Source of the DNA: Methylolobus aquaticus
GTDB taxonomy: Bacteria; Pseudomonadota; Gammaproteobacteria; Methylococcales; Methylococcaceae
DNA: 64,000 nucleotides
NCBI GenBank assembly: GCA_004168015.1
Contig: SEYW01000011.1
Coordinates: 1-64,000, forward strand
Reading direction: 5' to 3'
Below, in pieces: positions 25,581-35,724 of this stretch. Under the pieces are notes generated by a model that saw nothing but the letters and a program-made list of their open reading frames with translations, was not told the DNA's origin and made no database searches. Positions within the stretch are counted from its first letter, which is position 1; each line of letters begins with the position of its first letter. Position numbers and translations under genes: made by a program.

Positions 25581-26474
25581 TCAGGCCCGCCCAGGCTTAT
25601 CCCGACGACGCAGCCCCCGCGGGGTCAGGCCATTCGCCAATGCCGTGCCGGTTAGAATGACACCCGTCGCCAGCACGGCATGCCAACCGATACGCTCGCC
25701 CAGAAAAATTGCGCCCCATAACATCCCGAAGACCGGGATCACATAGGTCACGGTCAGTGCGCCGGTCGCGCCGATCTCGGCGATCAGGCGGAAATACAGC
25801 AGATAGGCTACGCCGCTGCAGAGGATGCCCAAGGCCGCGACCGAGGCGATCACCGCAACACCGGGCGTGGGGATTTCCGCCACGAAGGGCAACGAGGGGA
25901 TCATCAGGACGGTCGCTGCAGCCATCGTGCCGTGCGCGTTCGCAAAGGGTTCGACGGACTTCGCGGAGCGCGCATAGGTCGTCGCAATACCATAGGAGAA
26001 TGCCGCCCCCAGCGCCGCGGCCATCGCCCAGGCACCCTGCGCCGGCAGCGACACCGATTCCACACCTGCCAGCAGCGCCACCCCGGCGAACCCCAGCATC
26101 AGCCCGACGGCTGACGCGAACGTGAGCCGCGCCCGCATCCACAGCGCACCGATCAGGGCACTCCAGATGGGGGCCGTGGCGTTCAGTATCGACAGCAGCG
26201 ACGCGGAGAGCGTCTGCGCCGCGTAGGCCAGCAGCAGGAATGGCAGCGCCGCGTTCAGTAAACCGAGTACGACATAGTGCCGCCAGTGAACGGCCAGGTG
26301 CAGCGGCTTCCTCAAGCCGACACCGACGATCAACAGAAATAGCGCGGCCAGGCCAACGCGCAGCGCGATCAGCACGGTCGGACCCAACACCGGCGCGCCG
26401 ATGCGCATGAACAGGAACGATCCGCCCCAGATCGCGGAGAGGACCAGTAGCCGCAGCAGGTTGACCGCACTCAT
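25581..26474 (-). CDS. EamA/DMT family transporter
   Basis: A 297-residue inner-membrane protein with about ten helices in two EamA repeats (LVLSAIWGGSFLFMRIG; YVIPVFGMLWGAIFLGE). The ATG at 26474 is chosen because the frame extension beyond it is not membrane-like. EamA proteins export amino acids, purines or metabolites; the substrate is not readable. Convergent with the zinc operon, 25 bases apart. Confidence 0.85.
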   Translation of the reverse strand: MSAVNLLRLLVLSAIWGGSFLFMRIGAPVLGPTVLIALRVGLAALFLLIVGVGLRKPLHLAVHWRHYVVLGLLNAALPFLLLAYAAQTLSASLLSILNATAPIWSALIGALWMRARLTFASAVGLMLGFAGVALLAGVESVSLPAQGAWAMAAALGAAFSYGIATTYARSAKSVEPFANAHGTMAAATVLMIPSLPFVAEIPTPGVAVIASVAALGILCSGVAYLLYFRLIAEIGATGALTVTYVIPVFGMLWGAIFLGERIGWHAVLATGVILTGTALANGLTPRGLRRRDKPGRA

Positions 26475-26762
26475 CGATGCGAACGACCGCCCCCGTTCGA
26501 ACCTGAGAGAACCGGGCCGCGAAGCGCCCTCCGCCGGATCGAGCCGGACACTGCTCGGTGGCGCTTTGGGCAAGCGCCGTGCCACGCAGCCCGCTTGCGG
26601 GACGCGGATATAAGGTTTAGTATCGAAACCACATGGCGCGGGCGCTGCGCGTGTCGCACAGGACACGCGGAGACATACTCCCCTCGCGGCTTCAGCCGAC
26701 CGTCGCTCCGCGCCATCCCTGCATGCCTATAAGTCGAAGAACACGTCATCGGAGACAAGCCA

Positions 26763-27320
26763 ATGATTAAATTTGGAAACTACCTCACGCTCGGCGCCCT
26801 GTTGGCGAGCGCCCCGGTTCTGGCCGGCGAGGACTACCTCCGCTTGAAGGAGGCCGAAGTGGAATGGACGGGCACAGCCGCTGCCAAGACCGTATCGGTC
26901 GAGATCAAGGCAGCCGCCTCGGTGCCGATGGACGGCAAGTCCGGCGCCTTCGGCTATGCCTGGCTGTCGGACAGCGGCAACAACGTCCTCGTCATCGTAA
27001 CCCACCTGCCGATCGACGACAGCTCGTATGAGACGGTGCCCAGCGGCTTTCATACCCATGTGCTGGATCTGAAGGCACCGGGTCCGGCCTGCCCCGGTGC
27101 GAACTTCGAAGTGGATCTGCCAGCATCGAAGGCCAACGCGCGATTCGATGCCGACTACCAGTGGAAGGTCAAAGGCAGCGAGATCGAAGTCGAGCACGTC
27201 CCCGCGGCTGACCTCGGCGATGCCGGCATCGAAAGCGTGGCCTCGTTCAAGTTGAAGCCCGTCGCCGGAGCCGACGGCAAGCCGACCAACCTCTGCGTGT
27301 CCGTCATCGAGCAGATCTAA
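26763..27320 (+). CDS. Secreted protein of unknown function
   Basis: A 185-residue precursor with a signal peptide (YLTLGALLASAPVLAGED). The mature part is mostly beta and acidic (VSVEIKAAASVPMDGKSG, SGFHTHVLDLKAPG) with two cysteines (GPACPGAN, NLCVSV) that could form a disulfide. No family recognised. It is flanked by intergenic DNA and not in an operon; a long imperfect hairpin follows its stop. Confidence 0.6.
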   Translation: MIKFGNYLTLGALLASAPVLAGEDYLRLKEAEVEWTGTAAAKTVSVEIKAAASVPMDGKSGAFGYAWLSDSGNNVLVIVTHLPIDDSSYETVPSGFHTHVLDLKAPGPACPGANFEVDLPASKANARFDADYQWKVKGSEIEVEHVPAADLGDAGIESVASFKLKPVAGADGKPTNLCVSVIEQI

Positions 27321-27732
27321 GGCGGGGACACGCCGGTGCATCGCCCCACCGCGGCTGTGCATCGGCGACTGTCCCGGACATCCCGGCCCGGTACGGTGTA
27401 GAGACACGAGCACCCAAGCCACCCGCGTGCTGTCTCAGCTCGGCCTCCCCCACCGCCGAGGCACATCCCCACCCGGGTCCGCTCCCGCCCAGGGCCCATC
27501 GCTGCGACCCTGACCGAGAACGCGCTCGACGCGCCGCCAGCATGGTCAGGCCGCGATTGTCGCCTTTCGTGCAACCATGGCACACTGTCGCGGGCCTCCG
27601 GTCCAACCCGCATTCGTCTCGCCCAACAGCGGCGTTCCGTGCATTCGTTGCTGACCGCGGAAACCGCCGGCAGCCACGGCTGGCGCCCACTGCCGCTCGC
27701 CACGAGCCAGTCCCTCAGAGCCCAGTAATCCA
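27321..27732. other. Intergenic, hairpin after the secreted-protein gene
   Basis: No gene is supported. At 27325-27375 an interrupted palindrome (ggaca-gccg-tgca / tgca-cggc-tgtcc) could form a long stem. There is no T-run, so a rho-independent terminator is not proven. The rest shows nothing. Confidence 0.35.
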
Positions 27733-28968
27733 ATGAATCTGATCCATATCCTGTCGCTTCTGGTCGTGTTGGCGGCCGCGTTCAGTTACGTCAACCACCG
27801 CTGGCTGCGCTGGCCGAGCACGATCGGTCTGATGGTCCTGTCGATGGCGCTGTCGCTGGGTCTGTTGGCCGTGGGCACCTGGCTGCCGGACGTCGAGGAC
27901 TCGGTACGGACGATGCTCCATCGGCTGCAGTTCGACAAATTCATGATGGAGTGGATCCTGAGCTTCCTGCTGTTCGCCGGAGCGCTGCACGTCAGCATCG
28001 AAGATCTGTTGCGCCAGAAATGGGAGGTCGCCGTCCTCGCGACCATCAGCGTGATCCTCTCAACGTTTCTGGTCGGCGTACTGTCGTGGTGGGTCCTCAA
28101 TCATCTCGGTTTCGGGACGCCATTGATCTGGTGTCTGCTGTTCGGCGCGCTGATATCGCCGACCGACCCGATCGCCGTGCTGGGGATCCTCAAGACCGCC
28201 AAGGCACCGAAGTCGCTGGAAACGATCATCGCCGGCGAATCCCTGTTCAACGACGGCATGGGCGTAACGATGTTCTCGCTGCTGCTTGGACTCGCGACGC
28301 ACCGGCGCGCGATCGACTTCGAAGGTGTTTCGCTGTTGTTTCTGGAGGAAGTCGCCGGCGGCGTTGCGTTCGGCCTTCTGCTTGGCTGGCTCGGCGTGCG
28401 TCTGGTGCGCACCGCCGACGATTTCAACGTGGAGCTCATGATTACCGTGGCGATGGCGATGGGCGGGTATACGCTGGCCTCGGCGCTCGGCACCTCCGGA
28501 CCGATCGCGATCGTCGTCGCCGGACTGGTGCTGGGCAATCACGGCCACCATCTGCAGACGATGGCACCCCGCAACCGCCTTTATCTGGACCATTTCTGGG
28601 AGTTCGTCGACGAGGCGCTCAACGGGATTCTGTTCGTCCTGATCGGTCTGGAACTGCTGGTGCTCGTCAGCCGCGGCGAACACGCGCTGGCGGTGCTCGG
28701 CGTGATCCCGATGGTACTGCTTTCGCGACTGATCAGCGTGGGCTTGCCGATCGGGCTGATGCGCCGCTTTCGCCGCTTCCCGGAAAAGGTCGTCCAGACC
28801 CTGACCTGGGGCGGATTGCGCGGCGGGGTTTCGGTCGCCCTTGCGCTGTCGCTCCCGGCCGGTGCCGAACGCGAGGTCATCCTGCATCTGACCTACGGCG
28901 TCGTGGTGTTCTCGATCATCGTCCAGGGGATGACGGTCGGCCGTTTCGTCCGGACCGAGCGTGCCTGA
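27733..28968 (+). CDS. Na+/H+ antiporter (CPA1, NhaP-type)
   Basis: A 411-residue protein with about twelve helices. The ion-binding core is visible as LISPTDPIAVLGIL and AGESLFNDGMGV, with a later GGLRGGVSVALALS segment typical of CPA1. It lacks a long cytoplasmic tail. Function: sodium or potassium efflux driven by protons, and pH homeostasis. Single gene. Confidence 0.88.
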   Translation: MNLIHILSLLVVLAAAFSYVNHRWLRWPSTIGLMVLSMALSLGLLAVGTWLPDVEDSVRTMLHRLQFDKFMMEWILSFLLFAGALHVSIEDLLRQKWEVAVLATISVILSTFLVGVLSWWVLNHLGFGTPLIWCLLFGALISPTDPIAVLGILKTAKAPKSLETIIAGESLFNDGMGVTMFSLLLGLATHRRAIDFEGVSLLFLEEVAGGVAFGLLLGWLGVRLVRTADDFNVELMITVAMAMGGYTLASALGTSGPIAIVVAGLVLGNHGHHLQTMAPRNRLYLDHFWEFVDEALNGILFVLIGLELLVLVSRGEHALAVLGVIPMVLLSRLISVGLPIGLMRRFRRFPEKVVQTLTWGGLRGGVSVALALSLPAGAEREVILHLTYGVVVFSIIVQGMTVGRFVRTERA

Positions 28969-28994
28969 GGCGCCGTTGCCAGGCACGGCGATGG

Positions 28995-29519
28995 CTACGG
29001 AACAGCCTCCACCAGGACCCGCGCCGTACCGCGGCCGACGACCCCGAGGCGCTTCGCCGCACCGTAGGACAGATCGATCAACCGCCCGGGCACGAACGGC
29101 CCCCGGTCGTTGACGACCAGCGTGATCCAGGTGCGCGTATCGAGATTCGTCACGCGCACCCGTGTGGGCAGCGGGAGGGTCCGGTGGGCGGCGCTCAGCC
29201 CTTCCGGATTGAACGGCATGCCCATGGCGGTCTGATTACCCGATTCGAACCCGTACCAGGACGCGATGCCCGCGGCCCGATAGCCCCGGCTGTTCTGCAA
29301 CGGAATGAAGCGGTAACCCTTGACCGTGTAGGGCCGGTTGTACGCGGCTGACAGTTTCGGCGGCGGGAGCCGCGCGTTGACGGTCACGGGCGGGGCCGCG
29401 CGACGCTTAGGGGCCGACGAACAGCCCGCCAGGATCAGCATCACCGCCAGACACAGCAATATCGTCAGCCGGGACGGGCAGAGGTGGCTGGCAGCGGACG
29501 TCCGAGATCTACGAAACAT
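28995..29519 (-). CDS. rlpA: RlpA septal lytic transglycosylase / lipoprotein
   Basis: A 174-residue precursor from the ATG at 29519. A lipobox LILAGC marks a lipoprotein. The double-psi beta-barrel has the RlpA motifs ASWYGFESGNQTAMG and RVRVTNLDTRTW, and the catalytic VNDRGPFV...IDLSYGAA. No SPOR domain follows, unlike E. coli RlpA (362 residues). It acts on peptidoglycan at the septum or envelope. Confidence 0.9.
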   Translation of the reverse strand: MFRRSRTSAASHLCPSRLTILLCLAVMLILAGCSSAPKRRAAPPVTVNARLPPPKLSAAYNRPYTVKGYRFIPLQNSRGYRAAGIASWYGFESGNQTAMGMPFNPEGLSAAHRTLPLPTRVRVTNLDTRTWITLVVNDRGPFVPGRLIDLSYGAAKRLGVVGRGTARVLVEAVP

Positions 29520-29667
29520 AAGCTGGTTAAAGGACGCTCGATCGGTGCGGCTCCGGACAAGACCTGCCCGCCCCCGTACCCGACGCACTGACTGGCGGCC
29601 GCGGCAGGCCCGCACCGACACCCGGGAAGCTCACTGCCAGGCGCTGCCGCGGGGTCCGGAAAGGAGA

Positions 29668-32600
29668 TCAGCTACGTTCAACCCCGCCCGTGCCCTCCGC
29701 TGTCTCGGGCAACGGGCGTTGCGCCTGCTGCAGCAGGCGCAACGCACCCGGGTAATCGAAGGCTTCGATACGGCACAACACGTCGTCGGCCGCTGCACCG
29801 AGCGCACTGCCGAGTGCGCTGGCATTCCGGTGAACCAGTTGACTGGCGGCGAGATCGCCCGCTTCGAGCAAGGCCTGCAAACGCGCTACGACGGCGCCGC
29901 TGAGTTCCGGATTCGGCTCGGCGGCCGGTACCGACTCAAGTGTCGGCATCAGGCCCCTGAGGCGGCCGGTCAGATCCTCCAGCGCCGCATTCACCGCCGC
30001 GGCCGCCTGCTGGATCACGCTCGCCGCGGCACCACTTCGTAGCAGGGTATCGAGTTCCGCGGCCAATTGCTGAACCTGCTTCGCGCCGATGCTGCCTGCA
30101 GACCCTTTCAGCGCATGCGCCCGATGCTGCAATTCGGTCCAGTTGCTTTCGGCGAGTTCCTGCCAGCGCAGGACGTCCGGCGCGTACTGTTTCACAAACA
30201 TTTTCAGCAGGCGCCGATACAGCCCGTCGTTACCGCGCACCATGGCCAGCCCGTAGGCCACATCGAGGCCGGGCAGCGCGAAGGATCGCTCGATCAACGC
30301 GGCCGACTGCGACGCCGCCTCCGGCCTGGCTGCGTCCGAGGTGCCTCCCGCCGCCGACGGCAACCAGGCCAGCAGTGCCGCGTAGAGCTTGTCGGGCTCC
30401 ACAGGCTTGGCCACGAAATCGTTCATCCCGGCTTCCAGGCAGGCCTTACGGTCCTCCTCGAACACGTTCGCCGTCATCGCCAGGATCGGCGTCGCCGCCC
30501 GGCCGGGCAGCGCACGGATGGAACGGGCAGCGCCCAACCCGTCGAGCTCCGGCATCTGCACGTCCATCAAAATCAGCGCGTAATCGTTTTGGGCAGCCCG
30601 ATCGACCGCCTCCCGCCCGTTCGCTGCGGTATCGACAGAAAATCCCACCGTGCGGAGCAGTTCCAGCGCAACTTCCTGGTTGATGGCATTGTCCTCCGCC
30701 AGCAACAGCCGGGCACCGGCACAGCGCCGTCGCAACTTCGACTCGGCATCGGGGTCGACTGCCGCCGCAGGCGCCACGACCGGCTGCGCTCGCTGGAGCC
30801 AGGCGGTAAACCAGAAGAGACTGCCCCGCCCCGGCTCGCTCTCCACGCCGGTCTGCCCGCCCATTAGCTGTGCCAGCCGACTCGTGATCGTCAGCCCGAG
30901 GCCGGTACCGCCATAGCGGCGCGTGGTCGAGACGTCTGCCTGCTCGAAGGCATCGAACAGGGTCGGCAACTTGTCGGCAGCGATGCCGATGCCGGTGTCT
31001 TCAACTTCGAAACGCACCAGCACATCGGCATCCTTTTCCCCCAGAACTCTCGCCCGCAGTTGGATGCTGCCTCGCTCGGTGAATTTCACAGCGTTGCCCG
31101 CATAGTTCAGCAGTGCCTGCCGGAGTCGCGTTTCATCGCCCCGAATCCACGACAGTGTCCGGTCCAGGTCGATCTTGACTGTCAGCCCCTTGGCCTGCGC
31201 GTCGGCCGCGATCAGGGCGCCCACCTGATGCAGCAAGGCACCGAGCTGCAGATCGACCCGCTCCAGCACCAGGCGGCCCGCTTCGATCTTCGACAGATCC
31301 AGAATGTCGCTGATGATGGACATCAGGTGCTTGGCAGCCGCGTCGATCTTGGTCACATGGTCGCGCTGCCGGCCATCGAGCGAGCTGCGCTGCAGCAGAT
31401 GCGTCAGCCCGACGATCGCGTTCATCGGCGTGCGGATTTCGTGGCTCATGTTCGCCAGAAATGCACTTTTCGCCCGATTCGCAGCCTCTGCGCGCGCGCG
31501 CGCCTCGGCCAGTTGCACCGTCCGTTCCTCGACGAGACTTTCCAGGCGCTGGCGATAACCGGCCAACTCCTCCTGCGCCAGCTTGCTCTCCGTGATGTCC
31601 TGCTTGACCGCGAGATAGTGCGTGATGTGCCCATCCGGTTGCCGGATCGGGGCAACGATCGCTGCCTCGACATAGGCGGTACCGTCCTTACGCCGATTCG
31701 AGAACTCGCCGGACCAGACGCGTCCTTCGGTCAAGGCCCGCCACAGCGCTGCATGCGTCTCCGGCGCCGTCTGTCCGGACCGCAGGATCCGGGGATTCTG
31801 GCCGATGACCTCCTCGCGCGTGTATCCGGTCACACGCAGGAAGGCCTCGTTGACGTACTCGATCTCCGCCTGCAGATTGGTGATCACGATACTCTCGGGA
31901 CTCTGCTCGACGGCCTGGGACAGTTTACTGAGCTGCTCTTCCGTGGCCTTACGCTCCGTGATGTCGACGGTGATCGCGGCATAAAACTGGGGCTGTCCCG
32001 TCGTGTCCGCACTGACCCAGGCGTTCATCATGGTCGGAAACACCGAGCCATCCAGACGCCGGTGCCAAACCTCCTCGCCGACGAAGCTGCCTTCCCGATG
32101 CAATTGCTCCAGCAGGGCCTGGACCCGAGGGCGCTGCTCGTCGCTGTGTAGCACCAGCAAAGGACATCCCACCAGCGCGGATCGATCCCAGCTGTGCATT
32201 CGGGCAAAGGCCTCGTTGACATAAGTCAGGCGCGCTTCCATGTCGGCGATGGCGACGCCATAGGTCGCTTCTTCGGCCAGAGACCGGAACTGCCGCAGTT
32301 CCAGTTCGCTCGTCTTCCGCTCCGTGACGTCATCCACCAGACCGTGCCACACCGTTCCGCCGTCGGTTTCGGGGACCGGCATGGAGCGGCCCTCGAGCCA
32401 GATCGTGCCTTTGTGGGGATGCAGATAGCGGAACTCGCAGTGCCAAAGCTTCTGGGACCGGGCCGATTCCGTGATACCTGAGATGACCCGTTCCCGGTCC
32501 TGGGCGTGGATGCGTGACAGGAATGGCGAGAAATCACGCGCCAGTTCATCCGGAGCCAGTCCGAACACCTCTGCGGCGCTGGGGCTCGCGTACGGCAAGG

Positions 32601-33579
32601 CGAAGGCGCCATCCGGGCCCTGTCGAAATGAGTAAATCACCCCGGGAGAGGCCTCGACCAGATTGGTGAGTTTTTCCGACACGTCCTGCAACGCGGCCTG
32701 GGCCGCACGTTGATCTTCCAGCACGCGCAGCAGTTCCAGACGAGCGCTTTCGGCTTCTTCCGCATTCCGGCGCAAGGTCGCCTCGGCCCTATTGCGCTCG
32801 GTGACATCGAAGAAAGTCGCCAGATAACCGTCACCGATGGCCGTGCCGGAAATGAGGTAGCTGCGCTCCTCGCCATTCCTGGCGGTGACCCGGTACTCTT
32901 CGGCCAGAATGTCGCCGCCGCGCTCCGTCGCCGCTGACACGGCGGCCGTCCAGGTATCGATCACCCATTGCCGGTAGGCGGGATCCGGGTAGGCCTGCTG
33001 CCACCAGTCATCGAGCGTCGGCAGATCGGCACGGCTGTAGCCGAACGCCTGCTCGAAGCGGGCATTGCACCCGACGATGACGCCGCTGCTGTCGACGTGA
33101 CACAAGGGGACCGGCGCGTGATCGAACAATTGCTTGAAGCGCGCTTCGCTGCGCTGCTGGGCCGCGGCCGCTTCCCGTCGGGCCTGTCGCTCCCGGGCAT
33201 CCTTCAACTCGCGCTGCACAGCGGGCGCCAGACGTGCGAGATGGTCTTTCATCAGGTAGTCGCTGGCGCCTGCGCGCATCAACTCCACCGCGCGCTCCTC
33301 GCCGATGTTGCCCGACACCACGATGAACGGCAGGTCCAGCGGACAAGCCTGAACGATCGGCAGCGCGTCGCCGGCCGTGAAGCCGGGCAGCTGATAATCG
33401 GACAGAACGATGTCCCAGGCACCCTCGGCCAGCGCCGACCGAAGCTCGTCGGCATTCTCGACCCGTCGGTGGGAGACCGAGAAGCCGCCGCGCTGCAACT
33501 GCCGCAGCACCAGCGCGGCATCGCTGGGAGAGTCTTCGATGATCAGTACGGAGAGCGGGACTGTCGCGAACGCGTCCAT
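29668..33579 (-). CDS. Hybrid sensor histidine kinase: REC, four PAS, HisKA, HATPase, REC, HPt
   Basis: 1303 residues from the ATG at 33579. Domain order: an N-terminal receiver ([21 protein letters not shown]), four PAS domains ([56 protein letters not shown]), HisKA ([15 protein letters not shown]), an HATPase ([20 protein letters not shown]), a second receiver ([25 protein letters not shown]) and a C-terminal HPt ([15 protein letters not shown]). This is a complete BarA-like phosphorelay chain. No membrane segment, so cytoplasmic sensing. It starts 7 bases after the response-regulator stop and is the third gene of its operon. Confidence 0.93.
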   Translation of the reverse strand: MDAFATVPLSVLIIEDSPSDAALVLRQLQRGGFSVSHRRVENADELRSALAEGAWDIVLSDYQLPGFTAGDALPIVQACPLDLPFIVVSGNIGEERAVELMRAGASDYLMKDHLARLAPAVQRELKDARERQARREAAAAQQRSEARFKQLFDHAPVPLCHVDSSGVIVGCNARFEQAFGYSRADLPTLDDWWQQAYPDPAYRQWVIDTWTAAVSAATERGGDILAEEYRVTARNGEERSYLISGTAIGDGYLATFFDVTERNRAEATLRRNAEEAESARLELLRVLEDQRAAQAALQDVSEKLTNLVEASPGVIYSFRQGPDGAFALPYASPSAAEVFGLAPDELARDFSPFLSRIHAQDRERVISGITESARSQKLWHCEFRYLHPHKGTIWLEGRSMPVPETDGGTVWHGLVDDVTERKTSELELRQFRSLAEEATYGVAIADMEARLTYVNEAFARMHSWDRSALVGCPLLVLHSDEQRPRVQALLEQLHREGSFVGEEVWHRRLDGSVFPTMMNAWVSADTTGQPQFYAAITVDITERKATEEQLSKLSQAVEQSPESIVITNLQAEIEYVNEAFLRVTGYTREEVIGQNPRILRSGQTAPETHAALWRALTEGRVWSGEFSNRRKDGTAYVEAAIVAPIRQPDGHITHYLAVKQDITESKLAQEELAGYRQRLESLVEERTVQLAEARARAEAANRAKSAFLANMSHEIRTPMNAIVGLTHLLQRSSLDGRQRDHVTKIDAAAKHLMSIISDILDLSKIEAGRLVLERVDLQLGALLHQVGALIAADAQAKGLTVKIDLDRTLSWIRGDETRLRQALLNYAGNAVKFTERGSIQLRARVLGEKDADVLVRFEVEDTGIGIAADKLPTLFDAFEQADVSTTRRYGGTGLGLTITSRLAQLMGGQTGVESEPGRGSLFWFTAWLQRAQPVVAPAAAVDPDAESKLRRRCAGARLLLAEDNAINQEVALELLRTVGFSVDTAANGREAVDRAAQNDYALILMDVQMPELDGLGAARSIRALPGRAATPILAMTANVFEEDRKACLEAGMNDFVAKPVEPDKLYAALLAWLPSAAGGTSDAARPEAASQSAALIERSFALPGLDVAYGLAMVRGNDGLYRRLLKMFVKQYAPDVLRWQELAESNWTELQHRAHALKGSAGSIGAKQVQQLAAELDTLLRSGAAASVIQQAAAAVNAALEDLTGRLRGLMPTLESVPAAEPNPELSGAVVARLQALLEAGDLAASQLVHRNASALGSALGAAADDVLCRIEAFDYPGALRLLQQAQRPLPETAEGTGGVERS

Positions 33580-33586
33580 GGTCGGC

Positions 33587-34027
33587 TCAGCGCGACGGTG
33601 GGGGTTCATTGATGACGAGCCAGTACAGCCCCAATTGCTTGACGGTCTCCACGAAATCGCTGAAGTCAACCGGCTTCCGGATGTAGCTGTTGGAGCCGAG
33701 GTCATAGCCACAGTCGATATCGTGCTCTTCGTTGGACGAGGTCAGGATGACGACCGGTACTCTTCGGGTCCGGACGTCGGCCCGTATGCGGCGCAGCACG
33801 TCCAGCCCGTCGACCCGCGGCAGTTTAAGGTCGAGCAGCACCAACACCGGCAGATCCGTCGCATCGCGGTCGCCGTGGGGCCCCGTGCCGAACAGATAAT
33901 CCAGCGCCTCCTGCCCGTCCTCGGCCACAACCAGGCGATTGCTGATGCCGTTTTTTGCCAGGGCTCGCCGCGTGAGCCCCACGTCGCTGGGATTGTCTTC
34001 AACCAGCAGGATCACCTTCTCCTTCAT
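33587..34027 (-). CDS. Single-domain response regulator (Rcp1 type)
   Basis: A 146-residue receiver. Phosphoacceptor Asp in [12 protein letters not shown], acidic pocket in LLVEDNPSD, Thr in [12 protein letters not shown], Lys in YIRKPVDF. The insert between and the length match Rcp1-like partners of phytochrome-type kinases. It has no output domain. The ATGA overlap (34024-34027) couples it to the upstream kinase, its probable donor, and it sits just before the hybrid kinase. Confidence 0.92.
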   Translation of the reverse strand: MKEKVILLVEDNPSDVGLTRRALAKNGISNRLVVAEDGQEALDYLFGTGPHGDRDATDLPVLVLLDLKLPRVDGLDVLRRIRADVRTRRVPVVILTSSNEEHDIDCGYDLGSNSYIRKPVDFSDFVETVKQLGLYWLVINEPPPSR

Positions 34028-35496
34028 GCTTCAGCCCCCAGCGTGAAATAGAGGGTTGCACCTTGATCAGGCACGGCCTCCGCCCAGAGACTCCCCCGGT
34101 GCCGTCGGACGATGCGCTGCACCGTTGCCAGACCGATGCCCGTGCCGGGGAACTCACTGGCTTTATGGAGCCGATGAAACGGATCGCCCAGTTTGTCAGC
34201 GTGCGCCATGTCGAAGCCGACACCATTGTCGCGCACGAAGTACACGCGTCGAACGGCACCGGCCTGCCGCGTTTCTTCGCACCCGAACGCGATGCGCGCC
34301 ACCGGACGCGGTTGCGTGAACTTGAACGCATTTTCCAGCAAGTTGGTCAGCGCGATTTCGAGCAGCCGCGCATCGCCCTCGGCCAGCACGCCAGCTTGTA
34401 TCGTACATTCGATCTGACGTGCCGGTTGCGCCTGCAGCAGCCGGTTGGCGACCGCCCGGGCGAGTTCGCTGAGATCGAGCGATTCGTACCGGAGCTCCTG
34501 CCGAGTCACGCGGGACAGCAACAGCAAATCATCGATCAGACCGCCCATTCGCTGCGTCTCGGCGCGCACCAGATCGATGTAGCCTTGTGCCGTGGCATCG
34601 AGTTGCTCACGGTAATCTTCCATCAACGCCAGGCTCCAGCCGTCGATCCCGCGCAGCGGCGCCCGCAGATCGTGCGCCACTGAGTAGGAAAATGCTTCCA
34701 GCTCCCGGTTGGCCAGTTCCAGTCGCTCTTCGGCGCGCCGCAGCCCGCTGATATCGCGCGCGGCCGCGAACACCCCAGCTACCCGGCCGGCCTCATCGCG
34801 ATAGACACTGGCGTTATAGAGGACGGGGGTGACGGCTCCCGATGCATGGCGGATCGCCAGTGGAAAGTCGATGACGCGGCCATTGGCATAGGCCTCCTGG
34901 TAGCCGGCTCGGGCTCGCTGCGGTTCCGTGAAGTAATCGCTGAAATCGCTGCCGATCAGCCGTGCCCGCGTGCGCCCGGTCGCCTGTTCGGTGGCCTCGT
35001 TGACGTCCAGGATCCGGCCATCGGCACCGATGGTGACCAACGGATCCAGGCTTGCCTCGATCAAACTGCGGGCGTACTGGTATGAGTCGCGCAGTTTTTG
35101 ATTGGATGCCTCCAACTGCCGGGTGGAAGGCGCCTTCAATGCCATCGGCATGATGCGCCACAGGACGATCGCCGTCGTCAGCGACAGCAAAGCCGTCAGT
35201 ACCCGGGCACCGGCGTCGGCGACGTAGCTCGCGCGCCAGACGTTGATCACGTCGAAGACATGCGTCGCGCCGCAGGCCATAACGAACAGACCGAACAGCA
35301 CCAACAGCCAGCGGTGGGCGACGTCGGGGCGTCTCCGCGCGAAGTACCAAAGCGTGAACGGGATCGAAAAATAGGAGACGGCCGTAACTCCGTCGGCGAT
35401 CACCAGCGTGGCCAGCAACCCGACCTGCCATTGCAGACAGTAGCCATGCGGCATCCACTGCGCCGCATCAAGGGTGGAGGTCAGCAAATCGCCCAT
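34024..35496 (-). CDS. Ethylene-receptor-like membrane histidine kinase (PAS, HisKA, HATPase)
   Basis: 490 residues. Three membrane helices at residues about 25-125 carry the plant ETR1/SynEtr1 signature: Asp35 (VIADGVTAV), SYFSIPFTLWYFARR, and Cys75-x3-His79 (ACGATHVF). These are the Asp, Cys and His that bind Cu(I) and ethylene in ETR1. A PAS domain (LVTIGADGRILDVN), a HisKA of the phytochrome kind (SVAHDLRAPLRGI) and an HATPase (NLLENAFKF, DNGVGFD, GTGIGLATV) follow. Ethylene binding is inferred from the conserved ligands. First gene of a three-gene phosphorelay operon. Confidence 0.88.
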   Translation of the reverse strand: MGDLLTSTLDAAQWMPHGYCLQWQVGLLATLVIADGVTAVSYFSIPFTLWYFARRRPDVAHRWLLVLFGLFVMACGATHVFDVINVWRASYVADAGARVLTALLSLTTAIVLWRIMPMALKAPSTRQLEASNQKLRDSYQYARSLIEASLDPLVTIGADGRILDVNEATEQATGRTRARLIGSDFSDYFTEPQRARAGYQEAYANGRVIDFPLAIRHASGAVTPVLYNASVYRDEAGRVAGVFAAARDISGLRRAEERLELANRELEAFSYSVAHDLRAPLRGIDGWSLALMEDYREQLDATAQGYIDLVRAETQRMGGLIDDLLLLSRVTRQELRYESLDLSELARAVANRLLQAQPARQIECTIQAGVLAEGDARLLEIALTNLLENAFKFTQPRPVARIAFGCEETRQAGAVRRVYFVRDNGVGFDMAHADKLGDPFHRLHKASEFPGTGIGLATVQRIVRRHRGSLWAEAVPDQGATLYFTLGAEA

Positions 35497-35724
35497 CGCT
35501 CCGCCTACCGCTGAGTCTCAAGGCGTCGCGCCGCCATCACCGCCGCTCGCCACATAAGTGGATTGGAGATCCGATCACGTGATGACGGAAGGGCGGTCGC
35601 CATGGCGCGACCCCCGTCCGGGACGCGCGCAGCTCCGGCGGCACGGGCGGACGGCACACGCAACACGGCCTCGAACCGCGCCGTGACTGCGGTCGCTTGC
35701 GGCGCTTCGCATCGGATCAGCACT

